Source: Tetmemena sp. SeJ-2015 (taxonomy: Eukaryota > Ciliophora > Spirotrichea > Sporadotrichida > Oxytrichidae). From it: DNA of 10,812 nt. The translations under genes were made by a program, and so were the position numbers. The stretch covers positions 1 to 10,812 of the forward strand of contig JAJKFJ010014967.1 in the NCBI GenBank assembly GCA_027382625.1, given 5' to 3'. This document shows, one piece after another, positions 1 to 9,003 of this stretch (position 1 is the first letter of the stretch; each line of letters begins with the position of its first letter). A model generated the notes under the pieces. The model searched no databases. It worked only from the letters and a program-made list of their open reading frames with translations, and was not told the origin of the DNA.

Positions 1-144
1 TATTCTCACAAATATATAATCAATCACAAATAAATATATTCAAACTGCCATAAATATAATGAACAATACTTGGAAAGAAGGCCTCTCTTCAATAACAGAC
101 AGTAAAATAAGCTGGAGAAAAATATATAATTTTGATTTAATTTA
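1..144. other. window edge beyond copy A, undecided
   Basis: Several frames are open on both strands if only TGA stops translation. The minus strand probably continues copy A past its TGA at 145-147, because the family normally runs on from this point toward the membrane region. I could not match any frame to copy C, so I make no gene call here. Confidence 0.3.
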
Positions 145-1286
145 TCAATTTTGCAATTTCAATTCTATTGTCTTAATATTATATTTAATTGATATCCAGT
201 AATTTGGCCATCTCTGACTAAATACATCAGAACCTTACTAAATTAAAATAAAGGATGATTCATTAGAAAGTTTATCTGCAAATAAACTATTTAAAAATAT
301 TAGATTACTAAAAAGAGCTATCAATAATTTAGAATAGTTAATTGACCTAGCGAATCGATCTATTTAATTTTAGCTTTGAAGTACTTTTCTTCATCAAGCT
401 ATAATAGGTTGGCACTATCTGTTGAAAGAAATTACTCCTCATTTGGAAATCCATCTCCCTTAATCTGATTTATTATTTCAACAATTTGTTAGTCCTTATC
501 ACTGAGATTAGGGCTAGTTGGTATACTTTAAGCTAAATTTGTATGGATTAAGATGGAATAGTGACTACAAATAGATAAGTTATTCGTCTAGCATATATTC
601 AAATTCACTCTATATGTTTAAATAATCTATTTTCAATTTTTAATAAAGTTTTAGAGTAATTCAGAGTTTGAAATATCGACAAATATTAAACTTATTAAGT
701 ACTAGTCGAATCTCCACTTGTCTTGCTTTCAAGTTTGGCAAAGAAAAAAGCCTCATTAAATTATGCAGTTATATTATAACTGTCATTTTCTAAATCTATT
801 ACTTAAGGAAGATAGTAATCTTTCAAGTTTACATTTTTTAATTAAAGAAAAATTAATCTGTCTGCTTCTTGTAATAAACTTCAATGATAGTGTTTAAATC
901 CGTCTAAAAATATGGAGGAGTATAAAATTTTAAATATGTATTCTCTAGGATGTGAACTCCACCTCCTCCTCCTCCACTTTTAATTATTTTTTTTTTAATT
1001 TACTTGTGTTATTATTGTTATCTGGTTGTAGGAAGTTAATAGTAAGAAAATAATTGAAATCGATTACTATATCTGCAGAATAAACTTATTTTAATATACT
1101 TTAAAATGCAGATGGGTCAGTCTCTGTTGTTACAAACACTGAGGAGATTGAGAGAACATAAGAGCTCTATGGAACTGTTTCAGCATAAATAGACAATTCA
1201 TTTTGGTCTTGGTCCCATGAAAAGATATCTGGGGGCAAGATATTATTATCTGCTAGAGTCAAAGTATATTTTACGTAGGGGGAGCT
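145..1286 (-). pseudogene. copy A: cadherin-like repeat surface protein fragment, frame-broken
   Basis: This is part of a large secreted or surface protein with cadherin-like (CADG-type) repeats. Five blocks read in order with TAA/TAG as Gln. Block a (1286 to about 960) is a repeat with TLADNNILPPDIF and a DPSAF turn, then an Asn-rich linker. Block b (about 930-835) has TPPYFQTDLNTIIEVYY. Block c (838 to about 613) has DLENDSYNITAQFNEAFFF. Block d (about 630-321) has HYSILIHTN and KIKQIDSLGQLTI. Block e (about 334-145) ends at a TGA. Blocks b, c and d align with copy C (SAPYF..LEVYY, ENDTYTIEITPNEAFYF, SYTLLIHTN, KIKKITLDGKITL), which fixes strand and frame. Each block starts in the register expected if one base were missing. 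No start codon, signal peptide or membrane domain is visible. It is either a decayed partial copy or a real gene with sequence errors. Confidence 0.75.
957..975. repeat. CTC/GAG trinucleotide repeat in the copy A linker
   Basis: A short run of CTC units (GAG/GGA on the minus strand) lies in the linker between the two cadherin-like repeats of copy A. It encodes poly-Gly in one frame and mainly Glu in another, and it lies where the reading register changes. Such runs slip easily, so the linker length may vary between alleles. Confidence 0.6.
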
Positions 1287-3021
1287 TCAAAATAAAGAAA
1301 AAATAGAAGCAAAGTCCGATATAGTTTTTATTCACTCTAGCTGGAAATTTATAACAGAAACAAATTATTTACAAACTAAATAATTTTTTTATTTCGAGAA
1401 CAAAATAACTTAAAGGTTTTATTCGCATATTTATATTGAGTAAATTTGCATTTTAACATTTTCTTTAAATGAAATTTTTCATTTTTTTAGCTATAAAGCC
1501 TTTAAAGTCTTAAAATGATCAATTTATGATTCATTAAGATATTTTTGTTTTTTACTAGCTTTAAAATAATTGTTAGTTTTTATTTTTTTAAATACATCAT
1601 TTTTTGCAAGAATTAAAAAAAAAAAAAAAGAAATCAAAATTAAACTTCATGCTCCTCTTTACATACAGAATCTGGAGATTGGATCTCTAACTTTTTTAAT
1701 ACAAAACTCTGGATAAGTAATAAATAATCTTGAATTTTTATATTTTAATATCAAATAAATTTCTGTAAAATAATTTAACTTATAAAAAATAAATTTGAGA
1801 GTCGTAGCAGATGAGCCCAATTTATAGTCGTATTTAGGTCCAAAAACATCTGCTCTTAAATTTAATTTATTTTTAGACTCCTTTCTGGGCAAGGTCAATA
1901 CATTAAACAATAACAGTCTGTAAGTTATAATTCCAAGTCTTTGGATATAAACATCATTTTAAAATAATAGATACATGACATCCGTGTCTAATGAAATCAC
2001 TACATAAATTAATAAAAACATTCAGATCAACATTTTCTGAGGATATCTTTTAGAAGGTATAGATAAAAGTTTTAGTCAGAATTAAAATTGAGATATTTAA
2101 GTTTTCATAACGAATTTTAAAATTCTTCAATGCTTATTTACTTATATTTTATTTTTAATTATAAAATAAATCTTTATCTGAAGTTAGAACAAGATTAGCT
2201 GGTAAAAAAGGGCCAATCATTTTTATATTTAATACTTTTATCATGACTTTTTCTTCTTGATAGGAGTTTATGAAAATTTCATAGAATAAGTTGAAAATTG
2301 TAACATTCTTATTGCTGAATTTATTTTAATCACATTATTCTTTTAAATAACTTATTTTGCAATACAATTCAAAACTCAAAAGCTATTTTATTTTCAAGAA
2401 AATAATAAACTCTTAAACAAAATTAAAATGTAATTTAAAATGGAATTTAAATCATATACAGTTATTTTACTTTATATATGATTAATATTGAGTTGAGGTT
2501 TACAAACTCTTTTTAAAAGGAAAATAATTGTCATATCAAATTAAGTAAAGTAAAGTAAAATTTTGGGAATATAATTAATAATCAATTTTAAATATTTGTT
2601 ATTATCCTTAGTAAATATCAAATTAATATAAACTCTCTACTGACTCTAAATAGAAAGCAGCAGAATTTCATGGCGGGATTTATTTTTATGAAAATAACTA
2701 TTTTAAAAAGACACAACTCTATATGGAAATTCTTAAACTAATTCCTTATTTTGGCTTAATATTTTTTTAATAGAATAATAAAAGAATTGATAATTTCAAA
2801 ATAAAGAAGTTCTCTCAAAGTTTTATGATAAATTTTAAATTTGTTATCATAGATTTATTTATTTATTTAACAATTTAATATTTGTGGATTTATTGGAGAG
2901 TTAAAAATATTAAAAGAGTGTTAGTTATCCGAATTTCATAGCCTCCTCCCCATAAGAATAAATCTTATAATTTTTTTATTAAGAAATTTCCTTGATGAAT
3001 TATATTCTCTATTACCTCAAG
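1287..3021. other. AT-rich spacer, no supportable gene
   Basis: About 1.7 kb, mostly A and T, with many homopolymers including a run of 15 A at 1615-1629 and short ATTT and TAAAG repeats near 2853-2870 and 2540-2557. The one GC-richer patch, about 1800-1900, has a minus frame that includes NLRADVFGPKYDYKLGSS, but two other frames look equally plausible and nothing else in the window matches it. I see no promoter, RNA gene or telomeric repeat that I could defend. Confidence 0.55.
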
Positions 3022-3336
3022 TCAATAAAACTTTTGATAAATTTATTAATTATAAACCAGTATTCGAGTAATTTATTTCTGGATCACCTTTGACTCCACA
3101 CTTGCAATAAAGAAATATTTCGATTTATTTATTTAAGAGCAATCATTAGAAGTTGAAAATCGAGGATCAGATATAAATTAATCATTTGCAACTTTACTAA
3201 AAGTAGTTGTGAGAGTTTCAGTCCGAATCTCAAAATCAGCGTTTTTAAAACTTTCCACACCGTCAGCGATCGAGAGCATTTTAAAATAAGCAGAAGCGCT
3301 TAAATCAACCTTAACCCTTGTAGTTATGATGTCAAC
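3022..3336 (-). CDS. unrecognised protein fragment, cadherin-copy strand
   Basis: A minus-strand frame of about 105 codons ends at TGA 3022-3024. It has four in-frame TAA/TAG codons, read as Gln. Motifs include VKVDLSASAYFKMLSIADG and NADFEIRTETLTTTFSKVA. G is clearly enriched at codon position 1 (about 25 codons begin with G, against roughly 10 with G at position 2 and 13 at position 3), the usual coding signature, and residue variety is good. I do not recognise the family. It is rich in beta-type residues (Thr, Ser, Val, Asp) and lies on the same strand as copies A to C, so it may be another piece of such an extracellular protein. There is no start codon at its upper end, which runs into a T-rich stretch at about 3337-3360, so it is probably partial or interrupted. 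Confidence 0.45.
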
Positions 3337-3357
3337 GTAAAATAAAAAAATTAAAAA

Positions 3358-3582
3358 ATGTTCTAAATATAGTAATCATAAACATCTTCAAAGCTTAAAG
3401 AATCGTAGCAGGAAAATTTAGAATCAGAAATAAAACTTAATTTTAAGTTACATTTAAAAATAAAAAGGCCTGAAAACGAAGTGCCCTAGTAGTAGCCGAC
3501 TCCTAAAATTCTGAGAGTAATTGAAGACCTATCAAATAAGAGAGAGTCGATTACCATTTATAATATTTATTTAGGGAGCTGA
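3358..3582 (+). CDS. possible small Gln-rich protein or 5' exon
   Basis: An ATG preceded by an A-rich leader opens a 74-residue plus-strand frame that ends at TGA 3580-3582 and uses TAA/TAG heavily as Gln. The product is hydrophilic (SSKLKESQQENLESEIK, then RPENEVPQQQPTPKILRV), typical of ciliate proteins. The opposite strand is also open across the whole segment with a plausible product, so strand is not settled. It could be the start of the plus-strand stretch called at 3958-4510, or a shadow. I recognise no family. Confidence 0.25.
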
Positions 3583-3957
3583 TACTAATTTTTATTAAAA
3601 TGCTAAATAAATACTAAATTGATACAGTCTATAGAGAAGTCGCTTAATTCTCCATACTATTCTTGAGTAAATAGAACAATAATTTAAAGTGTAGGGTTAA
3701 TAAATAGTGCTATAATTACTTTTATCTTAATTTTTTAATACACTTATAAAAAGGAATCTTTTTAATTTGCATTAAATAATAGAAAGTGCCCATTGAAGAT
3801 AAAAAGATGGAATATGCTGTATTTGACCCTTGAATATAAATAATTATAATCAAGATATCCAAACACCCAGTTACAAATAATAAAACAAACTGTATTTATT
3901 TTATACAAATTCTGATTCTTTCGTATTTTAATAAAAAATAATCCTAGCGCTGACTGA
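3583..3957. other. undecided stretch, open on both strands
   Basis: A plus frame includes RLILHTILEQIEQQFKVQG and ends at a TGA near 3795. Two minus frames are open across the same bases. No homology to copies A to C was found and base-position bias does not separate them. The segment may hold part of the plus-strand gene continuing to 4510, but I do not call a gene. Confidence 0.25.
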
Positions 3958-4510
3958 AGCAATGGAACTGAATTGTAAATTTAAAAATCTGAGGGATTTG
4001 AAGCAATGAAATATTATTTTAATGATGAGCCCGAAATAGCCATCGCTATAATTCAATTCCATATAATTTATTCACAGTAAATTCAAAATTATTTTTGTTT
4101 ATAACAAAGCATGACAATAGCTATTCACCATTAGAATATATGTAATCTACTACAAAATTCTGAGTGGGATCAGCTACAGAGAGCGGCTACATTTTTAATA
4201 ATATCAATCATATTTATTTTACACTGAGATGAATTAAGATGTCGCTAGAGGATCGAATAAATTAGTGGTGAAGAATGAGCTTATAATATTTAGATTGGCT
4301 ATTAAATTATAGCTATAATCCTGTATTAGTAAGAAGTAGATTAAACCTGTGGGTTATGAAACTGGGGATACTCCTCTCAATAAAAGAATTAAAATATAAT
4401 TTCTAAGAAATATATCCTACATAGAGAGCAGTTACTGTTTCACATTATGGGATGATTATGATTTAGTGATCGAGAATTTGATATTTTTAAATAAAATGAG
4501 GAATAAATGA
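3958..4510 (+). pseudogene. plus-strand paralogue of part of copy B, frame-broken
   Basis: Two plus frames together cover this stretch. From 3958 to 4225 one frame includes KYYFNDEPEIAIAI and shows G enrichment at codon position 1 (about 16, against 7 and 12). From 4115 to TGA 4508-4510 the next frame ends with LWDDYDLVIE, matched in copy B on the other strand at 5085-5116. The two copies differ there by one synonymous TAT/TAC change, and just upstream by a 3-base indel (SYCFTLW against SYRQLW), both signs of past selection on this frame. The stretch is therefore an inverted, convergent paralogue of B. The frame change near 4115-4225 and the weak match outside the core leave its extent unsure. 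It may continue plus-ward to about 4650. Confidence 0.45.
4445..4476 (+). repeat. left arm of a 32-bp inverted repeat (LWDDYDLVIE core)
   Basis: This arm matches the reverse complement of 5085-5116 at 31 of 32 positions. Weaker similarity runs on for about 20 bases toward the centre. The arms are the best conserved part of two convergent paralogous coding segments, not a terminal repeat of a mobile element: the single mismatch is a synonymous third-position change in the shared frame. Confidence 0.85.
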
Positions 4511-4744
4511 GGAGGGACTTGATAATAAATTGCTTATTCATGTAAATATTTTATATAACAATGAATTAAAAATGAAAGTTAGGAATGGTGTTCTTCAAGG
4601 TACGAGAGCACTTGTTTAAAGTAACCCGAATGCACGAAGGATAAATACATGTAAGTAAACCATTTTGATCTTAATCTCATTCTAAGGAATTTAAATAAGT
4701 TTAGCGCTTATATATGCACTTATTCATATTCTAATTTAGGCTTC
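4511..4744. other. gap between convergent copies, undecided
   Basis: A plus frame from about 4572 reads MKVRNGVLQGTRALVQS up to a good 5' splice-like GTAAGT at 4651-4656, but a minus frame across the same bases is also open and protein-like. No homology decides between them. Apart from this candidate donor site I see no regulatory or RNA feature. Confidence 0.25.
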
Positions 4745-6230
4745 TCATTACTGAATGATCGAACCTGAACTCAAGATGGAACTCAAAGGAGCTTCATTGA
4801 CACCATCTCTTCCTTCTAAGATCTCAAAAGAGCTTCTTCATCAGTGTCTATTCGAGAAATGAGAGTCTCCTATAATGGTATGCATTCCTACTCATTAAAA
4901 GCGTAATTAGAACTAACGAGCAAAAGATGAGTTTTAAATGAAGGGAAAGAATAAGAAACATGTTAAAGATAAAATAAAAACAGAGCAAAGTTTTGTTTTC
5001 GTAATAGAATGAATTCAATAAAGTGGGAGCAAATTCTTGTTCAGTGTAACCTACTTTTGAAATTGTGTATTTTGAAAATATCATTTCTCGATCACTAAAT
5101 CGTAATCATCCCATAATTGCCTGTAACTACAAAATTCGAGTTTATTTAGTAATCAGCAGCCTCTTAAATTTAAACACCTCCTAATATAAACAAGGACTTT
5201 CCATCATCTTGAAACTATAAAGTCACTATTTTATTTTTTTATTTTCTGTAGCAGAGGGCCGCTTTGATATTTCTGAAGGATGTAAAATCTATTACAGCTA
5301 TCTAGTTATATAAAGGTTGGGTCTAAATATGAGTTAGTCATTTTAACTTACACTCAATCTAATTTATACTATTTTATTCTAGTTATTTAGAGTTATTAGA
5401 GTAAATTAATTAGTGAAAAATTATTTTTTGAGGTTAGAAAATTGCTGACGTTTATGTTCTGAGACTGAGTGATACCAAGTAGTTTAATATAGAATCACCA
5501 GCGCCTTATTTCTAGAATAGAGAAATAATGAAATTAGCATTCTGAGTTATCAAATTATATACAAAAATATAATATAATAATTTTAAGTTATCTGCTTCAT
5601 CTTCAAACTAAATTTAATTTTAACCACTTACTCCAGTAATTTTGACTTTTTAGAGATAGAATGATAAATTAATTGAGAATAATAGTTTGAAATTATTGAG
5701 AGATAGTTATAGTAAGTGAATTAACTGTAACTAGTCTTCTTTATGACGTACTACCCTAGTAAATAAGAGGAATGAGGAGAGAGTCCATCGACTGATGAAC
5801 TTCCTCCAAAAGCCAAATAAGTATAAACTGCAGAGGGATCACTATCTTTAGAGTTTAAAAAAAGTTAAGTTCCATATGTGCATCTAATCTATTAAATAAA
5901 TTATAATTTTTTAATTCATGCGATTTAATATCTATGGTATATGTCCAGAGACCTGATTCTACTTAATATATAAGGGTATTTAATGATAAAAATTTTAAAT
6001 TGTGATAAAATCTTACTATGATTTAAAAATTATAATCTTCTATCTTCCATATTTAATACTAAAGATTTTAATTATGATTTAAACTAAAAGACTCTTTTTA
6101 TAAAGTCGCAAGAAGATTATAAAAAAATAAAGAAATTTTGAGATTAAATTGATTCTACAGAGTCACCAAACCAAATAGGGAAAGTCTTTGAAGTGAATGC
6201 AGCATAGTTCTCATCTTGAGCAACTACATC
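4745..6230 (-). pseudogene. copy B: cadherin-like repeat surface protein fragment, frame-broken
   Basis: Minus-strand blocks read in order. From 6230 one frame includes AQDENYAAFTSKTFPIWF, then, past an in-frame TGA (5916-5918), NSKDSDPSAVYTYLAFGG. From 5838 to 5338 a 166-codon open frame includes ITGVSGQNQIQFEDEADNL and DSILNYLVSLSL, which fits the FxDExxDxL and late-strand pattern of CADG-type domains. Then come FYILQKYQSGPLLQKI, DDGKSLFILGGVQIQEAADY, CSYRQLWDDYDLVIEK, YTISKVGYTEQEFAPTLL, NEQECIPLQETLISRID and a last block ending at TGA 4745-4747. DSDPSAV parallels ETDPSAF of copy A. Register changes all go the same way, as if bases were missing. At 5081-5083 the plus-strand paralogue has one base more and no stop. 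No membrane domain follows, so the copy is truncated, or ends here through decay. Confidence 0.6.
5085..5116 (-). repeat. right arm of the 32-bp inverted repeat
   Basis: Reverse complement of 4445-4476 with one mismatch. It lies inside copy B and encodes the same LWDDYDLVIE core. The arms are 608 bases apart, with the two coding segments running toward each other. Confidence 0.85.
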
Positions 6231-6243
6231 TGCAAAACAAAAA
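6228..6243 (-). other. possible 3' splice site or 5' edge of copy B
   Basis: On the minus strand a T-rich tract ending in TTTTGCAG precedes the first cadherin-like block of copy B, which looks like a ciliate intron acceptor. The alternative is that translation starts at a minus-strand ATG at 6293-6295 (MATQINSNNSLNPNEKF) and reads straight through the tract in another frame. No matching donor site is clear upstream. Confidence 0.3.
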
Positions 6244-6605
6244 TAAACTTTTCATTAGGATTAAGAGAATTATTTGAATTAATTTGAGTTGCCATTTTAT
6301 AATGTTTGATCTCACATCTTATTATGAGTCTTGATTTAGTATTTTGTTTCTGACTTTCTTATATAATATTAATAAAAAGAAATTTGATAATATTTATTTC
6401 TTGAATTTCATGATTAAAAGCTGCAATTATTATTATGTAAAATGTTTTTGATTTGTTTTTTTGCTAATGAATTAATTATTGGGAAAGGTGAAAGTTTTAT
6501 GATGGGTAATATATTTGAGTCTAATTATAACTAATTAATTATTATAATCTGTTTCTAAATAGCAGTAGCCCATCCTAAAAAGAAGATAATTTTTTCTGAT
6601 CTCAA
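6244..6605. other. AT-rich spacer upstream of copy B
   Basis: Mostly A and T without a gene I can support. It lies between the upstream end of copy B and the plus-strand frame that starts at 6606, so it could hold divergent promoters,,but no specific element can be named from the sequence. Confidence 0.4.
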
Positions 6606-7106
6606 ATGAATTATTTTGTAGTAGTTTTTAATTCAGTTAATTTAAACATTAGCGAGAGCGATATCGAATTTTAATTTTAAAATAACTTAAAGCGGGAGAC
6701 GAGAAAAAATGATTCTATTTAAAAATTTTATAATTTGTCTGGAAATTAAATTTTAAAATTTAATAGAGCATAAAAGAAACCTTAGCATGGCCTAAACTCA
6801 CAATAATCACCCAAAAAGAGTTCCGTAATGCAAAAAGAAAACAATTAATGTTAGGAGCAAAGTATATTTTAATATTACTAAAGTTGCATCAAAGATTTAT
6901 ACCAAGTTAAATCGTCTGCTAAAAAAATTATACTTGAAAAAAAGAAGTTTAAAACTTTACATTTTATATTCTATCAAGGAGACAAATTATTCAAAGAAGT
7001 TTAATTTATTAAAAATAAAATTGGTTTGTCAAAATCTTTTAATGAATTATAAATTCAAATCACTTATTTAGTAGCCTTCTCTATTCAGTTATCTTAAAAA
7101 TATTGA
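6606..7106 (+). CDS. possible Lys/Asn/Gln-rich hypothetical protein
   Basis: A 166-residue plus-strand frame from an ATG to TGA 7104-7106, with TAA/TAG read as Gln. It opens with a short hydrophobic stretch (MNYFVVVFNSVNLNISES) and is otherwise hydrophilic and Lys/Asn/Gln/Ser-rich (NSQQSPKKSSVMQKENN, YQGDKLFKEVQFIKNK), a composition common in ciliate proteins. G is more frequent at codon position 1 (about 27) than at positions 2 (13) and 3 (18), a weak coding signature. A plausible continuation in the next register follows after the A5 run at 7096-7100, again as if one base were missing. I recognise no domain. An A-rich strand with few TGAs could give such a frame by chance, so this stays tentative. 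Confidence 0.4.
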
Positions 7107-7726
7107 TAAAAATTATATCTTCCTCTATAATCTTTTAGAGCTAAAAGGTCATTAAAAAATAATTTGCTTTATCTTGTGTTTTCTATGTTTTGACTTTATC
7201 TTTTTGTAATCGAGCTTTTAGAAAATCTCATTCGAAGATTGACTCCCGAATAAATCGTCGAAATGGGAAGTAGTTTTAATTTGCTTTTCCTTTAATTAAT
7301 CAGGACTGAAATCGATGCTATAGTCCATAGAACTTGAACTCATTTAGGATTAGAAAGTTGGCTCCTATTATGAATTTTATTTTTTGAAAATATCTTTGAA
7401 TATTTGATCTGTTGCAGGAATTTTCTTTCGCTTTTAGTTTTTTATTTAACTAAGCTTCTTTCTTATCAAATCTAGGAAAATAAATAAAAATTTTAATGAG
7501 GAGGGATCTTACAGTGAAGAAGGTGATTATTAAATTTGATGAATTTATTTAAAAAAAGAATATTTTCTTAAAATTAATTGTGGTCATTTTATAAACATTT
7601 TTAAAGAAATGCAGTGCGAAGAACATAATAAAGGGAATTTTATTCTCAGAAAAAAAATATAATGCTTTCTAATTATTTTAATAAGAACTTTATAATTCAG
7701 CTAGAAATGATCTAATATGCCATAAC
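7107..7726. other. undecided stretch downstream of copy C
   Basis: Plus frames continue from the candidate at 6606 in shifting registers, including SGLKSMLQSIELELIQDQKV near 7300-7370, and a plus frame with FDEFIQKKNIFLKLIVV runs to TGA 7733-7735, just overlapping the minus-strand stop of copy C. They may form the 3' part of one convergent gene, but no homology supports them and the last register change goes the other way. No terminator can be named. Confidence 0.25.
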
Positions 7727-8893
7727 TCATTTTGATTATTATTATGTCTTACACTTATCAGAAATTACTTTTATGATTATAACTAAGTTTACAATTTGAT
7801 ACAACAGAGAGAGAAAAATAGGTAAGTAACCTAAGTACTATCTATGCAAAGCCTCAATTACAAAAGCCTGATTAAATGGAATGAAGGTATATGTGAGGAC
7901 AGTGATCATAACCTCGTTCGTAATTGCTAATCTATTCTCGCTGCTCTCTTTGTAAGGCCTGACTTTAATCAATAAAGTTAGGGATGCGATGTTTATAGTT
8001 GTAATTAGTACTGTCTGAATACCAGAATAATCCCCAAAGTAGACAAGAAGCACACAATATAACATCTTCCGATACATTTAAATCACTTAGTATAATTAAG
8101 CAAGAGAATCGTCTTTTCTCAAGTTAAAAAGATAAAAATTCTTTAAGTTTTCAGTGATTGCCTTGAAGCTTTTAAGATATTGCTTTCTGCCCCTCTATCC
8201 ATAGAAATTTAAAACCCAATTTAAGCATTTTAAAGATAAATTGATGGCGAGAATCATGAAAAAAGGCGAAGTTATACAAAGTATTACTGCAAACACTGAT
8301 AGAAGGGCACTGGTAATGCTCCCACTTAAATTGAAACTTATAAAATCTAGACCAATAAGAGCACAGAGGAGTATCTCAAGGAAAGATTCTAGGAAAAATC
8401 TAGTTTGCATATTGTAAGCAGTCGCATGATACAATTTGTTGATTAGCCTAATGACAAATAAAAAATCAATGTTAAAATAAAACCTAAAGCGTCTCAATTC
8501 AGTGAAGTCTATTATATATGCAATAGCAAGAAAGAGTAGTTAGATAAAACTGAAATAGATTAGTAGGCCCATATTCGTAATGAAATTAACAGAGGAGTAG
8601 TTCATTTGATTGAAAGAGTCACTATTACAAATTCTGCAAAAAATTGTTTAAAATATTATTTGATAAATTATAATGATAATAGCATAGTCGTTGAAGTAAT
8701 CAAATTGGAAAATTAAGTCGTTTAGTTCATCAACTGGGATGAGGTTGAAACTTGATAAGTCGTTTATTAAGCAAAAATAGCTTAAGGTGTTTGCGGGCAC
8801 TCTTACATTGATAAGAGGTAGTTTGGATAGTAATTAAAAACCTTCAATCATCCCCCAAACATTTTATGCTATCTAACTCCTAATCAAAAATTA
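7727..8893 (-). CDS. copy C: C-terminal multi-pass membrane domain of the cadherin-like protein
   Basis: The longest clean frame in the window: 388 residues with no TGA until 7727-7729. It uses 14 TAA/TAG and 8 CAA/CAG codons for Gln. It begins with SQIAQNVWGMIEGFQLLSK and PLINVRVPANTLSYF, which I recall as the start of the conserved membrane region of hypotrich cadherin-repeat proteins. About six or seven hydrophobic segments follow, for example TNMGLLIYFSFIQLLFLAIA, SVFAVILCITSPFFMILAI and the end segment YLPIFLSLLYQIVNLVIII. A charged loop near the end (RPYKESSENRLAITNE) matches the K..NR....NE pattern of these proteins. The domain presumably anchors the extracellular repeats in the cell surface or a vesicle. 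Channel-like activity cannot be inferred. This is a domain of a longer protein, so no start codon is expected at 8893. Confidence 0.88.
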
Positions 8894-9003
8894 TCAGCAA
8901 GATCTTCTTACAACACCAAATTATAAATAAAATTTCAGTTCTAAAGGCTTTTGAAAATAAAAATTAATCTATCAGATGAAAAAATAAATTCAATGAATTA
9001 TCA
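8889..9003. other. possible insertion bounded by an 8-bp direct repeat
   Basis: AATTATCA occurs at 8889-8896 and 8996-9003, 107 bases apart. Between them lies an AT-rich stretch with TGAs in the flanking frame that does not fit the family: the first membrane segment (ending NIYINLIM) should join closely to SQIAQNVWGMIEG. It could be a germline-limited internal eliminated sequence with a pointer repeat. Removing one repeat unit does not by itself restore the frame, so support is weak. Confidence 0.3.

Noticed and set aside
1659..1910. 83-codon minus-strand frame as a gene
   Set aside because: Its end is a TGA but it has no homologue in the window, two other frames through the same bases look just as protein-like, and the surroundings are AT-rich spacer.
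3762..3962. Minus-strand frame as a stand-alone small protein
   Set aside because: It ends at TAA, which is Gln here, so its boundary is artificial. Another minus frame and plus frames are open across the same bases.
3796..4510. Reading all three stop codons as sense (TGA as Trp) to join plus-strand frames
   Set aside because: With no stops every frame is open, so the join carries no information. The clean 388-codon frame uses TGG for Trp, has no internal TGA and ends at TGA.
4445..5116. Inverted repeat as terminal repeats of a transposon
   Set aside because: The arms are coding, differ by a synonymous base, are not bounded by target duplications, and no transposase was seen between them.
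7822..7827. Plus-strand GTAAGT as an intron donor
   Set aside because: It is the reverse complement of coding sequence in the clean membrane frame of copy C, so it arises by chance.
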